Below, piece after piece: positions 1 to 6,047 of a stretch of DNA of 6,090 nucleotides. Made by a program: the position numbers and the translations under genes. Under the pieces are notes generated by a model. That model had not been told where the DNA came from. It saw only the letters and a program-made list of their open reading frames with translations, and made no database searches. Location: NCBI GenBank assembly GCA_012270805.1, contig JAAXHR010000266.1, positions 21,688-27,777 of the forward strand. Reading direction: 5' to 3'. The DNA comes from Dehalococcoidia bacterium. GTDB lineage: Bacteria > Chloroflexota > Dehalococcoidia > Lucifugimonadales > Lucifugimonadaceae. Every line of letters begins with the position of its first letter. Positions within the stretch are counted from its first letter, which is position 1.

Positions 1-237
1 CACGGGATTTTCTAATACATAGTTAACCCAGTGTCCGCGTTCGATCGCCGCGAGCATTGAGTCGCCAAATCTATATCCGGTGGAATCCGCTCCGAGGTCG
101 CCTTTCAAATTCTCGCCCAATACTGCGGGATTGATGTGCGCGATGCTGTTGCCTTCCTCATCGAACACAAAAACATAGGGAATTATGACTCCCGACTGAG
201 CGGCAATCTCAGACGGTTGAATTGAGCGATACTGCAA
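1..237 (-). CDS. Cache-domain sensor protein, partial (runs off left edge)
   Basis: The complement of the left edge has an open frame that reads as a single-Cache (PAS-like extracytoplasmic ligand-binding) domain. Visible pieces are IPYVFVFDEEGNSIAHINP, then VLGENLKGDLG, then GYRFGDSML and GHWVNYVLENP. These match the Cache order: a hydrophobic strand, a D-x-x-G turn, a 'aH.nP..lG.nl' stretch, and a W-V-x-Y-x-x-x-NP end. Cache domains bind small ligands, often carboxylates, in histidine kinases, chemoreceptors, cyclases and phosphatases; the output domain lies outside the window. The start is uncertain. The frame stays open into the permease gene, and the only nearby start is a TTG at 237-235, preceded by a GGCGGG. 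The next is an ATG at 402-400, which would overlap the permease by about 128 nt. No signal peptide or N-terminal membrane helix is visible, so the gene may be N-terminally truncated or may continue a disrupted gene. It lies 37 nt after the permease stop on the same strand, so co-transcription is likely. Confidence 0.6.
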   Translation of the reverse strand, partial: MQYRSIQPSEIAAQSGVIIPYVFVFDEEGNSIAHINPAVLGENLKGDLGADSTGYRFGDSMLAAIERGHWVNYVLENPV

Positions 238-274
238 TCGCCCGCCAATTCCGACACGGTCCGATAGATTAGCC

Positions 275-1951
275 CTAAGAACCCGGCTGCTCCACTCGAA
301 CCGTGATGATTTCCGTGTCGCGGAACTGCTGGTGTCGAACGGAAGATGCGTAATTCCGCAAAAGCTGCAGAGACAATTCGTGTTCAACGATACGTTCGTC
401 ATCGTAGTCCTGCATCTGCCGGACCCGGTCTTCGATGTTCTCGCCGCCTCCGCCGCCGATGAACTCCAGTTCCGCTTCATCCCCATCGCTCGAAGCCACA
501 ACCACTAACGTGCGCTCCTCCTCTGGCTCCTCATCGGTGGCATTGATATCCATCTCGAGGTCCAACGGAGACAACGTAAGCAGAGTCTCCTCCGCAACCG
601 CGCTCAACCGGTCGCGCATCCCGTCATTCCACCCCCGGCTCTTCGCAAATCTCGCAACAAATTCATTAACCTCTGGCAGGACATCGATGTCGAGCTTGGA
701 TTGAAAACGCATTCGCCGCGGATTTGTCAACTCGAGGTACAGGATCATCGCCACGGCAGCAAGACCGCCAGTGGTGGTCCCACTCTTGAAGAATCCGTTC
801 AAAACCGGGTTGATATCCGGAATATTGAAGAGCCCGAACTGGAAGGCGGCAGCGATCCAGAAACACATTCCGGCGACGACAACCTTTTCCCGGTTAGGTT
901 CGGATTGGATGACGGTTCTTGCCCCATCAACGAACAGCGTGCCGGTGATCAAAATCAGATACCCAGTCATCACAGGTCCGGGAATCGTGCTGAGAAGACT
1001 AGACGCTTTCGGTACAAACGCCAGGACAATGAAGATCAATCCGATTGCGTATCCGATGTGCCTCGATGCCACTCCGACAGTTTGCATGAACGCGGATCCG
1101 GCTGGATTGATGCCATTTGGCACAGTCCCCATGATCCCGGCGAACAGGTTGGACACTCCGGCACCGGCAAGGGCGCCTTGAACACCGCGGAAATCAACGG
1201 CCCGATCACCTCGATACGAGACGTTCTGCGCCGCGATTGTCGCACCGTTTGTCTGAATGGAAATGATGATGCCCAGGAAAAGATAAGACGGTAACAAAGT
1301 CCAGAACGGCACCCCAAATTCGAAGCCGATGCCCGGCCATTCGGAAGGAATCCCTATCCACGGTGCTTCCACGATCCGAGTCACGTCGTAGATACCGAAC
1401 AGTACCGCGGCGATGCAACCGCCAATAATCCCGATCAGAGGTCCCCACAATCTCAGTAGGGCCGATCTCCGCAAAGCGAGTGCAGCGACGATGACAAGAG
1501 TCACGAACGCCGTCAAAGAGCCGCCCAAAGGATCTTGAGCCGTCGCATCGTCTAGCAACTTGAATACGACCGACGCCAACGTGATTGACAAGATCATCAT
1601 CACGGTGCCTCCTACGATCGGAGTGACGATGCGTCTCAGCAAGAAAAGCCATTTCGATACAGCAAGTTGGATGACAGCCGACACAATTACCAGGGACGTC
1701 AATGTAGCAGGGCCACCGTCTATAACTGCGGTGATGCAAAAAGGGATCGCGAACGGGGCGGTGAACATAGGCAGAACGACACCACCACCTACTGGCCCGA
1801 TACGACGCACTTGGATCAAAGTCGAAATCCCCACCACGACCAAAGATGCGAAGACCATCCAGTTGATGTACCAATCGCCTCGACCCGACGCCTGCGCGAC
1901 AATCACCGGGGTAATTAACAATGTCGCAGATGCCAAAAGGCTGAACTGCAA
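275..1951 (-). CDS. NCS2/SLC23-family permease fused to a degenerate GHKL-like ATPase domain
   Basis: Residues ~1-410 form a very hydrophobic body with about 12-14 membrane segments. It reads as a xanthine/uracil permease (nucleobase:cation symporter-2): an early QFSLLASATLLITP helix, GTVPNG near 275, GVASRHIGYAIG at 293-304, and PGPVMTGYLILITGTLF at 325-341. The family imports nucleobases or similar compounds with protons or sodium. The family's transport glutamate (E-S-I-G-D type) is Q233 here, and its QN(N)G motif aligns with AGSA at 284-287, so the substrate is not predictable. Residues ~421-558 are soluble and resemble an anti-sigma/HATPase_c_2 domain: AVAEETLL at 451-458 is like an N-box without its Asn; a five-Gly run at 499-503 followed by ENIEDR is like a G1 loop; and ELSLQLLRNYASSV at 525-538 is like a degraded G2 box. 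ATP binding is doubtful, so a regulatory interaction role is inferred. The listed start is TTG; family-like sequence (DVDENPPIPTTAGLGLQ) extends upstream in frame, so the true N-terminus may be longer. Stop is TAG. Confidence 0.8.
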   Translation of the reverse strand: MQFSLLASATLLITPVIVAQASGRGDWYINWMVFASLVVVGISTLIQVRRIGPVGGGVVLPMFTAPFAIPFCITAVIDGGPATLTSLVIVSAVIQLAVSKWLFLLRRIVTPIVGGTVMMILSITLASVVFKLLDDATAQDPLGGSLTAFVTLVIVAALALRRSALLRLWGPLIGIIGGCIAAVLFGIYDVTRIVEAPWIGIPSEWPGIGFEFGVPFWTLLPSYLFLGIIISIQTNGATIAAQNVSYRGDRAVDFRGVQGALAGAGVSNLFAGIMGTVPNGINPAGSAFMQTVGVASRHIGYAIGLIFIVLAFVPKASSLLSTIPGPVMTGYLILITGTLFVDGARTVIQSEPNREKVVVAGMCFWIAAAFQFGLFNIPDINPVLNGFFKSGTTTGGLAAVAMILYLELTNPRRMRFQSKLDIDVLPEVNEFVARFAKSRGWNDGMRDRLSAVAEETLLTLSPLDLEMDINATDEEPEEERTLVVVASSDGDEAELEFIGGGGGENIEDRVRQMQDYDDERIVEHELSLQLLRNYASSVRHQQFRDTEIITVRVEQPGS

Positions 1952-2067
1952 TCCGAGTCCGGCGGTCGTCGGAATCGGCGGATTCTCATCTACATCTAAC
2001 CGAGGGGGTTGCGTCGCTGTAGCCGTGGCTAGATTCTCCGAGTTGAATGCGACTTACGTATCGAATA

Positions 2068-2085
2068 CGCATCTTACAAGATGCG
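2068..2085. promoter_or_regulatory. Perfect palindrome, candidate operator
   Basis: CGCATCTT-AC-AAGATGCG has two perfect 8-bp arms around a 2-bp centre. The centre is too short for a comfortable RNA loop, which favours a dimeric DNA-binding protein site. On the minus strand it falls almost exactly between a TTGTTC (2090-2085) and a TATTCG (2067-2062) spaced 17 bp apart. These could be weak -35 and -10 boxes for the permease, with the regulator acting inside the promoter. The palindrome is directly visible; its function is inferred. Confidence 0.5.
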
Positions 2086-2117
2086 AACAATCCAACCCAC
2101 GACATGCCGACCTTTAT

Positions 2118-2136
2118 TTGGCGACCTATCCGCCAA
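2118..2136. promoter_or_regulatory. Inverted repeat TTGGCG-N7-CGCCAA, possible operator
   Basis: Perfect 6-bp arms TTGGCG (2118-2123) and CGCCAA (2131-2136) are separated by 7 bp. It lies 33 bp beyond the larger palindrome and about 64 bp before the start of the enolase-superfamily gene, just upstream of the putative -10. No U-tract follows, so it is not a terminator. It could be a second regulator site; arms this short could arise by chance. Confidence 0.3.
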
Positions 2137-2160
2137 CTCAGCGTGCGCTAACGGCTCTAA

Positions 2161-2166
2161 CATAAT
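2161..2166 (+). promoter_or_regulatory. Possible -10 box for the enolase-superfamily gene
   Basis: CATAAT matches five of six positions of the TATAAT consensus and lies 33 bp before the ATG, giving a plausible short leader of about 25-30 nt. No good -35 hexamer is present 16-18 bp upstream (TCAGCG at the 17-bp position), so it may need an activator or may be wrong. Confidence 0.3.
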
Positions 2167-2184
2167 CACTCATACCGCTCTGCC

Positions 2185-2190
2185 GGGAGG
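2185..2190 (+). promoter_or_regulatory. Strong Shine-Dalgarno sequence fixing the start at 2200
   Basis: GGGAGG sits 9 nt before the ATG at 2200. It is the clearest ribosome binding site in the window and supports this start, which also matches the usual N-terminal strand of enolase-superfamily proteins (KITKITPIL). Confidence 0.7.
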
Positions 2191-2199
2191 GTACCTCTC

Positions 2200-3417
2200 A
2201 TGAAAATCACCAAAATCACACCCATATTAGGCCAAGGCAACATCTGCGCCTCTTGGGTATTCGTAAAAGTCGAAACCGACCAAGGCATAGTTGGCTATGG
2301 CGAAGGAACGCGCCACGCCGGGCCAGTGATCGCTGAAGCAATCCGTTGGCTTGAACCCCATGTGGTGGACAAAAACCCTTTCAACGCAGAAGCCCTATAC
2401 ACCACCATGTTCAAAGCGACTCACTATACATGGGGCGCCATATTCAGTTGCGCGATTACTGCGATTGAAACTGCCATGTGGGACATCATCGGCAAAGCCA
2501 CCGGCAAACCGGTGTATGAACTTCTTGGTGGGAAGGTGTGGGATAAGGTTCGTCTCTACTCACACATCGGCGGCGGCAGCCAGATCATCCGCATGAATGT
2601 AGATGACGGTGCGATTGCCGCTGACGACTTTGGCGCCATCAAGGAACGAGCACAGGGCTTGGTATCCCGCGGTTTTACTTGCGTAAAAACGTTTCAAGCT
2701 GGACGCTACAAGATTACCGAGGGCAATAGTGCCGGCTTGGGCGATTTCTGGCCCGACATGCATATGCACCGTAACGACATTCAAGCAACGGCTCGCAAGG
2801 TCGAGTTCATCCGGGAACAGGTCGGTGATGATGTTGAAATAACTTTCGATGCCCATGGCCTAAACGCGGTCTCCGCACTGCGACTCGCCAAGGCTCTCGA
2901 GCCATTCGACCTGCTTTGGTACGAAGAACCAGTCCACCCGTTCAATCTATCTGCCTTGAAACAACTGCGTTCACAAACTTCGATACCGATTGCGATGAGC
3001 GAACGGCTTCATGCTTCTACAGAATTCGCCGAGGTGATCGACACTGATGCTGTGGACGTGGTGATGGTCGACGTCCAGTGGTGCGGCGGCGTGTCACAGA
3101 CGAAGAAGATTGCCGCCATCGCTGAGTCTAGGTACCTGCCGATCACCCTGCACAACTGCAACAGTCCATTGGCATCGGTCATCAACGCGCATATCGCTAC
3201 GACACTACCTAACTTCCTGAACATGGAGTTCATAGATCCTGACGTGCCGTGGCGCGACGAGATCATTTCTGAACCGCTTCGGATCCGCAACGGACATCTC
3301 GAAATCTCCGACAGGCCCGGATGGGGTGTAGAGATTGACGAGGAAGCCTTAGCCCGATATCCGTACGATCGCTCGATGAGCGCCTACGAGGAACGGGACC
3401 AGCGCCTCCAGCGATGA
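2200..3417 (+). CDS. Mandelate racemase/muconate lactonizing enzyme family protein, sugar-acid dehydratase-like
   Basis: This 405-residue protein has the two-domain enolase-superfamily layout: an N-terminal capping domain (~1-120, with GIVGYGEGT at 29-37 and the AIETAMWDIIGKATGKPVYE helix at 87-106) and a C-terminal barrel. Metal ligands are predicted as D217 (in TFDAHG), E243 (in WYEEP) and E268 (in MSERL). H219 lies two residues after the first ligand, as in D-galactonate and mannonate dehydratases. H318 (in TLHNC) with D291 (in VMVDVQWCGG) forms the expected His-Asp dyad. The second KxK lysine of the racemase subgroup is absent; only K163 is seen. The likely reaction is Mg-dependent proton abstraction and dehydration of an acid sugar in the cytoplasm; the exact substrate cannot be told. 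Length is normal for the family and all catalytic positions are intact. It is divergent from the permease gene, so shared control with a transporter is plausible. It is probably monocistronic, because a new promoter-like element precedes the next gene. Confidence 0.85.
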   Translation: MKITKITPILGQGNICASWVFVKVETDQGIVGYGEGTRHAGPVIAEAIRWLEPHVVDKNPFNAEALYTTMFKATHYTWGAIFSCAITAIETAMWDIIGKATGKPVYELLGGKVWDKVRLYSHIGGGSQIIRMNVDDGAIAADDFGAIKERAQGLVSRGFTCVKTFQAGRYKITEGNSAGLGDFWPDMHMHRNDIQATARKVEFIREQVGDDVEITFDAHGLNAVSALRLAKALEPFDLLWYEEPVHPFNLSALKQLRSQTSIPIAMSERLHASTEFAEVIDTDAVDVVMVDVQWCGGVSQTKKIAAIAESRYLPITLHNCNSPLASVINAHIATTLPNFLNMEFIDPDVPWRDEIISEPLRIRNGHLEISDRPGWGVEIDEEALARYPYDRSMSAYEERDQRLQR

Positions 3418-3470
3418 CGTGCGCCAATGCAGAATCATACCGGCGAAAACGCTCGTGCCAAGCTCGATGT

Positions 3471-3479
3471 TGTTATACT
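3471..3479 (+). promoter_or_regulatory. Extended -10 promoter element upstream of the DUF1800 gene
   Basis: TGTTATACT fits the extended -10 pattern TGnTATAAT with one mismatch. It lies 44 bp before the ATG at 3524, inside the 106-bp gap after the enolase-superfamily gene. Extended -10 promoters do not need a good -35 box, and none is seen. A transcript would start near 3486, giving a leader of about 38 nt. Confidence 0.5.
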
Positions 3480-3523
3480 GCAACCAAACTTGAAACGTCG
3501 CGACGAAATTCGGCAGGTAAGCG

Positions 3524-4951
3524 ATGAGTACGAACGAATTGCAATTAATGGCCCACCTGATGCGTCGGGCCGGCTTCGGGGCTTCTAGAGAAGAGCTTGA
3601 AGTCCTAGTCAAACAGGGTTACGACGAGACAGTCGAAAAACTGCTCGTCACCGATAACCCGAACTCCATGGATATCGATCTCATCCGGCGATATCACCCA
3701 GACCACATGGGAATGATGGGCAACAACATCGGCTCTCATTGGATGTATCGGATGATCTCAACCGATGCGCCTCTGCGCGAGAAGGTGGCGCTGTTCTGGC
3801 ATGGCATCTTCGCCACAGGTTACGCCAAACTCGCGAATGGAAAGGTCCTTCACGACCAGATTCGCATGTTCGCTCGCGTCGGCATGGGAAGGTTCGACAA
3901 CATCCTGCTCGAGTTGTCCAAAGACCCAGCGATGATTGTCTGGCTCGACAACTGCGAAAACCACAACGGCGCAATAAACGAAAACTACGGGCGCGAGCTG
4001 CTTGAGCTGTTCTCGATGGGTGTAGGACACTACTCCGAGGATGACATCAAAGAAGCTTCGAGAGCCTTTACCGGTTGGACGATCGGCAACACCGACTACA
4101 TGACGCTCAAGTCGATGCGGGACTCGATTTGGCCATACGGTCGCCTGTCGTTCCACTTCGAATATAAGCCTGAGGACCATGACGACGGCGAAAAAGAGTT
4201 CCTGGGCCGCAAGGGGAATTTCAACGGCGAAGACATCATCGACATCATCTGCGAACAAGAAGCGACCGCGCGTTTCATCGCGCGCCACATGTACAGCTTC
4301 TTCGTCGCGGACGAACCACCTGTCCCCGAGTGGCCGTACAAACCGCCACGCGATCCGGAAGCGATCGAGACTCTCGTGAAGGCGTACTTCGACGGCGGAT
4401 ACAGCATCAAGGAGATGCTCCGAACGCTCTTCAAGTCGGATTTCTTCAAATCCGAAGATGTCTGGTATCAGCGCGTCAAGAGCCCGGCTGAGTTGATGGT
4501 CGGTGTCCTCAAGCTAACCGGAGAGTTCCCGCGCCCGAAAGAGGAAATGATCACCACCCACTTGCACACGATCTTCATGGGCCAGCACCTCATGAACCCG
4601 CCTTCTGTCGAAGGATGGCATTGGGGCACGGAGTGGATCGATTCTGGAGCGCTCGTCGAACGCGTAAACTTCGCATCGGAACGGTTGGGGAATCTCGAAA
4701 GCCCCGGCGTCCAGAACATGGTTGACAGCGTTATCGCAGACGCGGACGACGTCGATCCAGCGGAGCTCGTGGACCGCGCGCTCGAACAACTCTCACTTAC
4801 GCACGTCACAGATGTAACTCGGGAATCCTTGATCGAATTCGTAGAACGCAACGATGAGATGGCGGACAACAATGGCGGACAGACACCGCGCGAACGGGCA
4901 GCCAACGCGATCAAGATTGTCGCCGCCACTCCTGAGTTTCAGAGGGCCTGA
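3524..4951 (+). CDS. DUF1800 domain-containing protein
   Basis: The 475 residues cover a whole DUF1800 protein. Family landmarks appear in order: HLMRRAGFG (11-19); LREKVALFWHGIFAT (84-98); NENYGRELLELFSMGVGHYS (152-171) continuing into the EASRAFTGW block (177-185); the D-x-G-x-K/E-FLG segment near 220-228; ATARFIARHMYSFF (247-260); LRTLFKSDFF (299-308); KSPAELMVGVLK (319-330); and MNPPSVEGWHWG (357-368), ending with ATPEFQ (468-473). Biochemical function is unknown for the family. Members are usually found beside DUF1501 proteins and are often associated with the cell envelope, but no signal peptide or membrane helix is seen here, so export is unsupported. Start: ATG with AGGT five nt upstream, and the N-terminus begins at the usual family position. 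The acidic 400-450 stretch is a variable tail region. The next gene follows after 48-72 nt on the same strand, probably as an operon. Confidence 0.88.
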   Translation: MSTNELQLMAHLMRRAGFGASREELEVLVKQGYDETVEKLLVTDNPNSMDIDLIRRYHPDHMGMMGNNIGSHWMYRMISTDAPLREKVALFWHGIFATGYAKLANGKVLHDQIRMFARVGMGRFDNILLELSKDPAMIVWLDNCENHNGAINENYGRELLELFSMGVGHYSEDDIKEASRAFTGWTIGNTDYMTLKSMRDSIWPYGRLSFHFEYKPEDHDDGEKEFLGRKGNFNGEDIIDIICEQEATARFIARHMYSFFVADEPPVPEWPYKPPRDPEAIETLVKAYFDGGYSIKEMLRTLFKSDFFKSEDVWYQRVKSPAELMVGVLKLTGEFPRPKEEMITTHLHTIFMGQHLMNPPSVEGWHWGTEWIDSGALVERVNFASERLGNLESPGVQNMVDSVIADADDVDPAELVDRALEQLSLTHVTDVTRESLIEFVERNDEMADNNGGQTPRERAANAIKIVAATPEFQRA

Positions 4952-4999
4952 TCTGCTAGAGCAACTCTGATCGAAACCAAAGCTCCAATTCCGCACCTA

Positions 5000-6040
5000 G
5001 TGGCACAAAACCGAGACATAGCTATGGCCGAAACGCAAGGAAAAACCGGACGGCTCGCATATAACCGCACTATTGGTGTGACTGCGATGTTTGGCCGCGG
5101 TTTCTACTATCCCGTCGACATCGTCGCCGATGAGGATGACCGTCTTTACGTGCTCAATCGTTCCTCTGATGGGGACAAACGAGGCGTTCGAGTCACCATA
5201 ATGAACCTTGAGGAGGACTACTTCGGCATCTTTGGCGCTTGGGGAGGTGAAAACGGCCAGTTCACTTGGCCCAACTCGATCACCATCGACAGCGAGCAGA
5301 GAATCATAATCAGCGATGATTACCTCAATCGCATTACCGTGATGTCCACTGACGGAGACTTCATTGAAAAGTGGGGCGAACTCGGTTCCGAAGAAGGAAA
5401 ACTCGATGGCCCCAGCGGTCTCACGTTCAACGACGACGAGCTGTTCGTCGCCGACCATCGAAACAATCGCGTTCAAAGATTCACTTCGGACGGTGAATTC
5501 ATTGGCACCTTCGGCAAACCCGGCTCCGACGAAGGTGAATTCAACATGCCGTGGGGAGTTTCCACCGGTCAAAATGGAAGTGTGCTTGTCGCCGATTGGG
5601 GCAATGATCGAATTCAAAAAATGACGCCTGACGGCGAAGTGGTGTCATCGTTCGGGAAACCTGGTGAAGGCGAAGGAGAGCTTCACCGTCCGTCCAGCGC
5701 CTGCGAAGACGATGATGGATACGTTTATGTCGCCGATTGGGGCAACCACCGAATCCAAGTCTTCGACCCAGACGGTGAATTCGTCCAATCAAATCGCGGG
5801 CAGGCAACCATCTCAAAGTGGTCTCAAGCATTCCTTGACACAAACAAAGAAGAGGCCGCCGCACGAGCAGAAGCGAATCTTGACCTAGATCCAGACTTGT
5901 TCGAGAGAGATTCCAACGAAGAATCTTCTCATATCGAGAAATACTTCTGGGGACCGTCGTCGATCAGACTAATCGGCGACCACGTGTACGTCGTCGACAC
6001 TGTTCGACACAGAATCCAAGTATTCGACATAATCGCTTAA
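5000..6040 (+). CDS. NHL-repeat six-bladed beta-propeller protein
   Basis: The protein (346 residues from GTG 5000, or 338 from ATG 5024) is made of NHL repeats. Blades lie near residues 35-75, 86-126, 135-172, 182-219, 229-265 and 316-345. The repeat signature is hydrophobic-VAD-x-x-N-x-R-(I/V)-Q followed by x-DG-(E/D): LFVADHRNNRVQR, VLVADWGNDRIQK, VYVADWGNHRIQV and VYVVDTVRHRIQV. Blades 3-5 have a strict 47-residue period. NHL propellers bind proteins, RNA or ligands, or act as lyases or hydrolases; no catalytic residues could be identified, so the role is unknown. Between blades 5 and 6 is a ~50-residue insertion (266-315), helix-like and charged. No signal peptide is visible. Neither start has a good Shine-Dalgarno sequence; ATG 5024 is the alternative to GTG 5000, and both precede the first blade. 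It follows the DUF1800 gene closely, suggesting that the two products work together. Confidence 0.85.
   Translation: MAQNRDIAMAETQGKTGRLAYNRTIGVTAMFGRGFYYPVDIVADEDDRLYVLNRSSDGDKRGVRVTIMNLEEDYFGIFGAWGGENGQFTWPNSITIDSEQRIIISDDYLNRITVMSTDGDFIEKWGELGSEEGKLDGPSGLTFNDDELFVADHRNNRVQRFTSDGEFIGTFGKPGSDEGEFNMPWGVSTGQNGSVLVADWGNDRIQKMTPDGEVVSSFGKPGEGEGELHRPSSACEDDDGYVYVADWGNHRIQVFDPDGEFVQSNRGQATISKWSQAFLDTNKEEAAARAEANLDLDPDLFERDSNEESSHIEKYFWGPSSIRLIGDHVYVVDTVRHRIQVFDIIA
5489..5782 (+). repeat. 141-bp-period repeats within the NHL gene
   Basis: GTCGCCGATTGGGGCAA occurs identically at 5588-5604 and 5729-5745, 141 bp (47 codons) apart. GACGGTGAATTC occurs at 5489-5500 and 5771-5782, exactly two periods apart, with a variant (GACGGCGAAGTG) at 5630. 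Identity at the DNA level as well as protein level suggests recent blade duplication or conversion, although shared codon choice could contribute. Confidence 0.6.
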
Positions 6041-6047
6041 ATCAAAA

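Larger units (their letters stand above)
1952..2199. other. Divergent intergenic region between permease and enolase-superfamily gene
   Basis: This 248-bp region separates divergent genes and must hold the control signals of both. It contains a perfect palindrome (2068-2085), a second inverted repeat (2118-2136), a weak plus-strand -10 (2161-2166) and a strong Shine-Dalgarno sequence for the plus-strand gene (2185-2190). On the minus strand, its first ~100 bp next to the permease (to the TAA at 2056-2054) translate in frame to sequence resembling an NCS2 N-terminus, so part of it is probably coding. No small independent gene is convincing here. Confidence 0.6.

Noticed and set aside
1206..1874. 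A 222-codon minus-strand open frame overlapping the permease in another frame
   Set aside because: Its Arg/Cys/His-rich composition is typical of an out-of-frame reading of membrane-protein codons; the NCS2 frame is clearly the real one.
2140..2149. AGCG-TG-CGCT short palindrome
   Set aside because: Four-bp arms are expected by chance in a region of this size.
1560..2165. A 201-codon plus-strand open frame opposite the permease start
   Set aside because: It is antisense to the well-supported membrane domain, and its composition is that of a complementary-strand shadow with no recognisable domain or ribosome site.
3418..3470. Terminator after the enolase-superfamily gene
   Set aside because: No stem with a U-tract could be found before the extended -10 element.
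4939..4970. TCAGAG...CTCTGA inverted repeat spanning the DUF1800 stop as a terminator
   Set aside because: The arms are only 6 bp, the 20-nt spacer is long, and no U-tract follows.
4949..4999. The frame of the DUF1800 gene stays open after its TGA straight into the NHL gene, allowing a read-through fusion
   Set aside because: Only 16 codons separate them, so an open frame is likely by chance. DUF1800 ends at its normal family end (ATPEFQ), and no recoding signal is visible.
4997..5617. A 206-codon minus-strand open frame antisense to the NHL gene
   Set aside because: It is long only because the repetitive NHL codons lack stops on the complement; the NHL blades support the plus strand.
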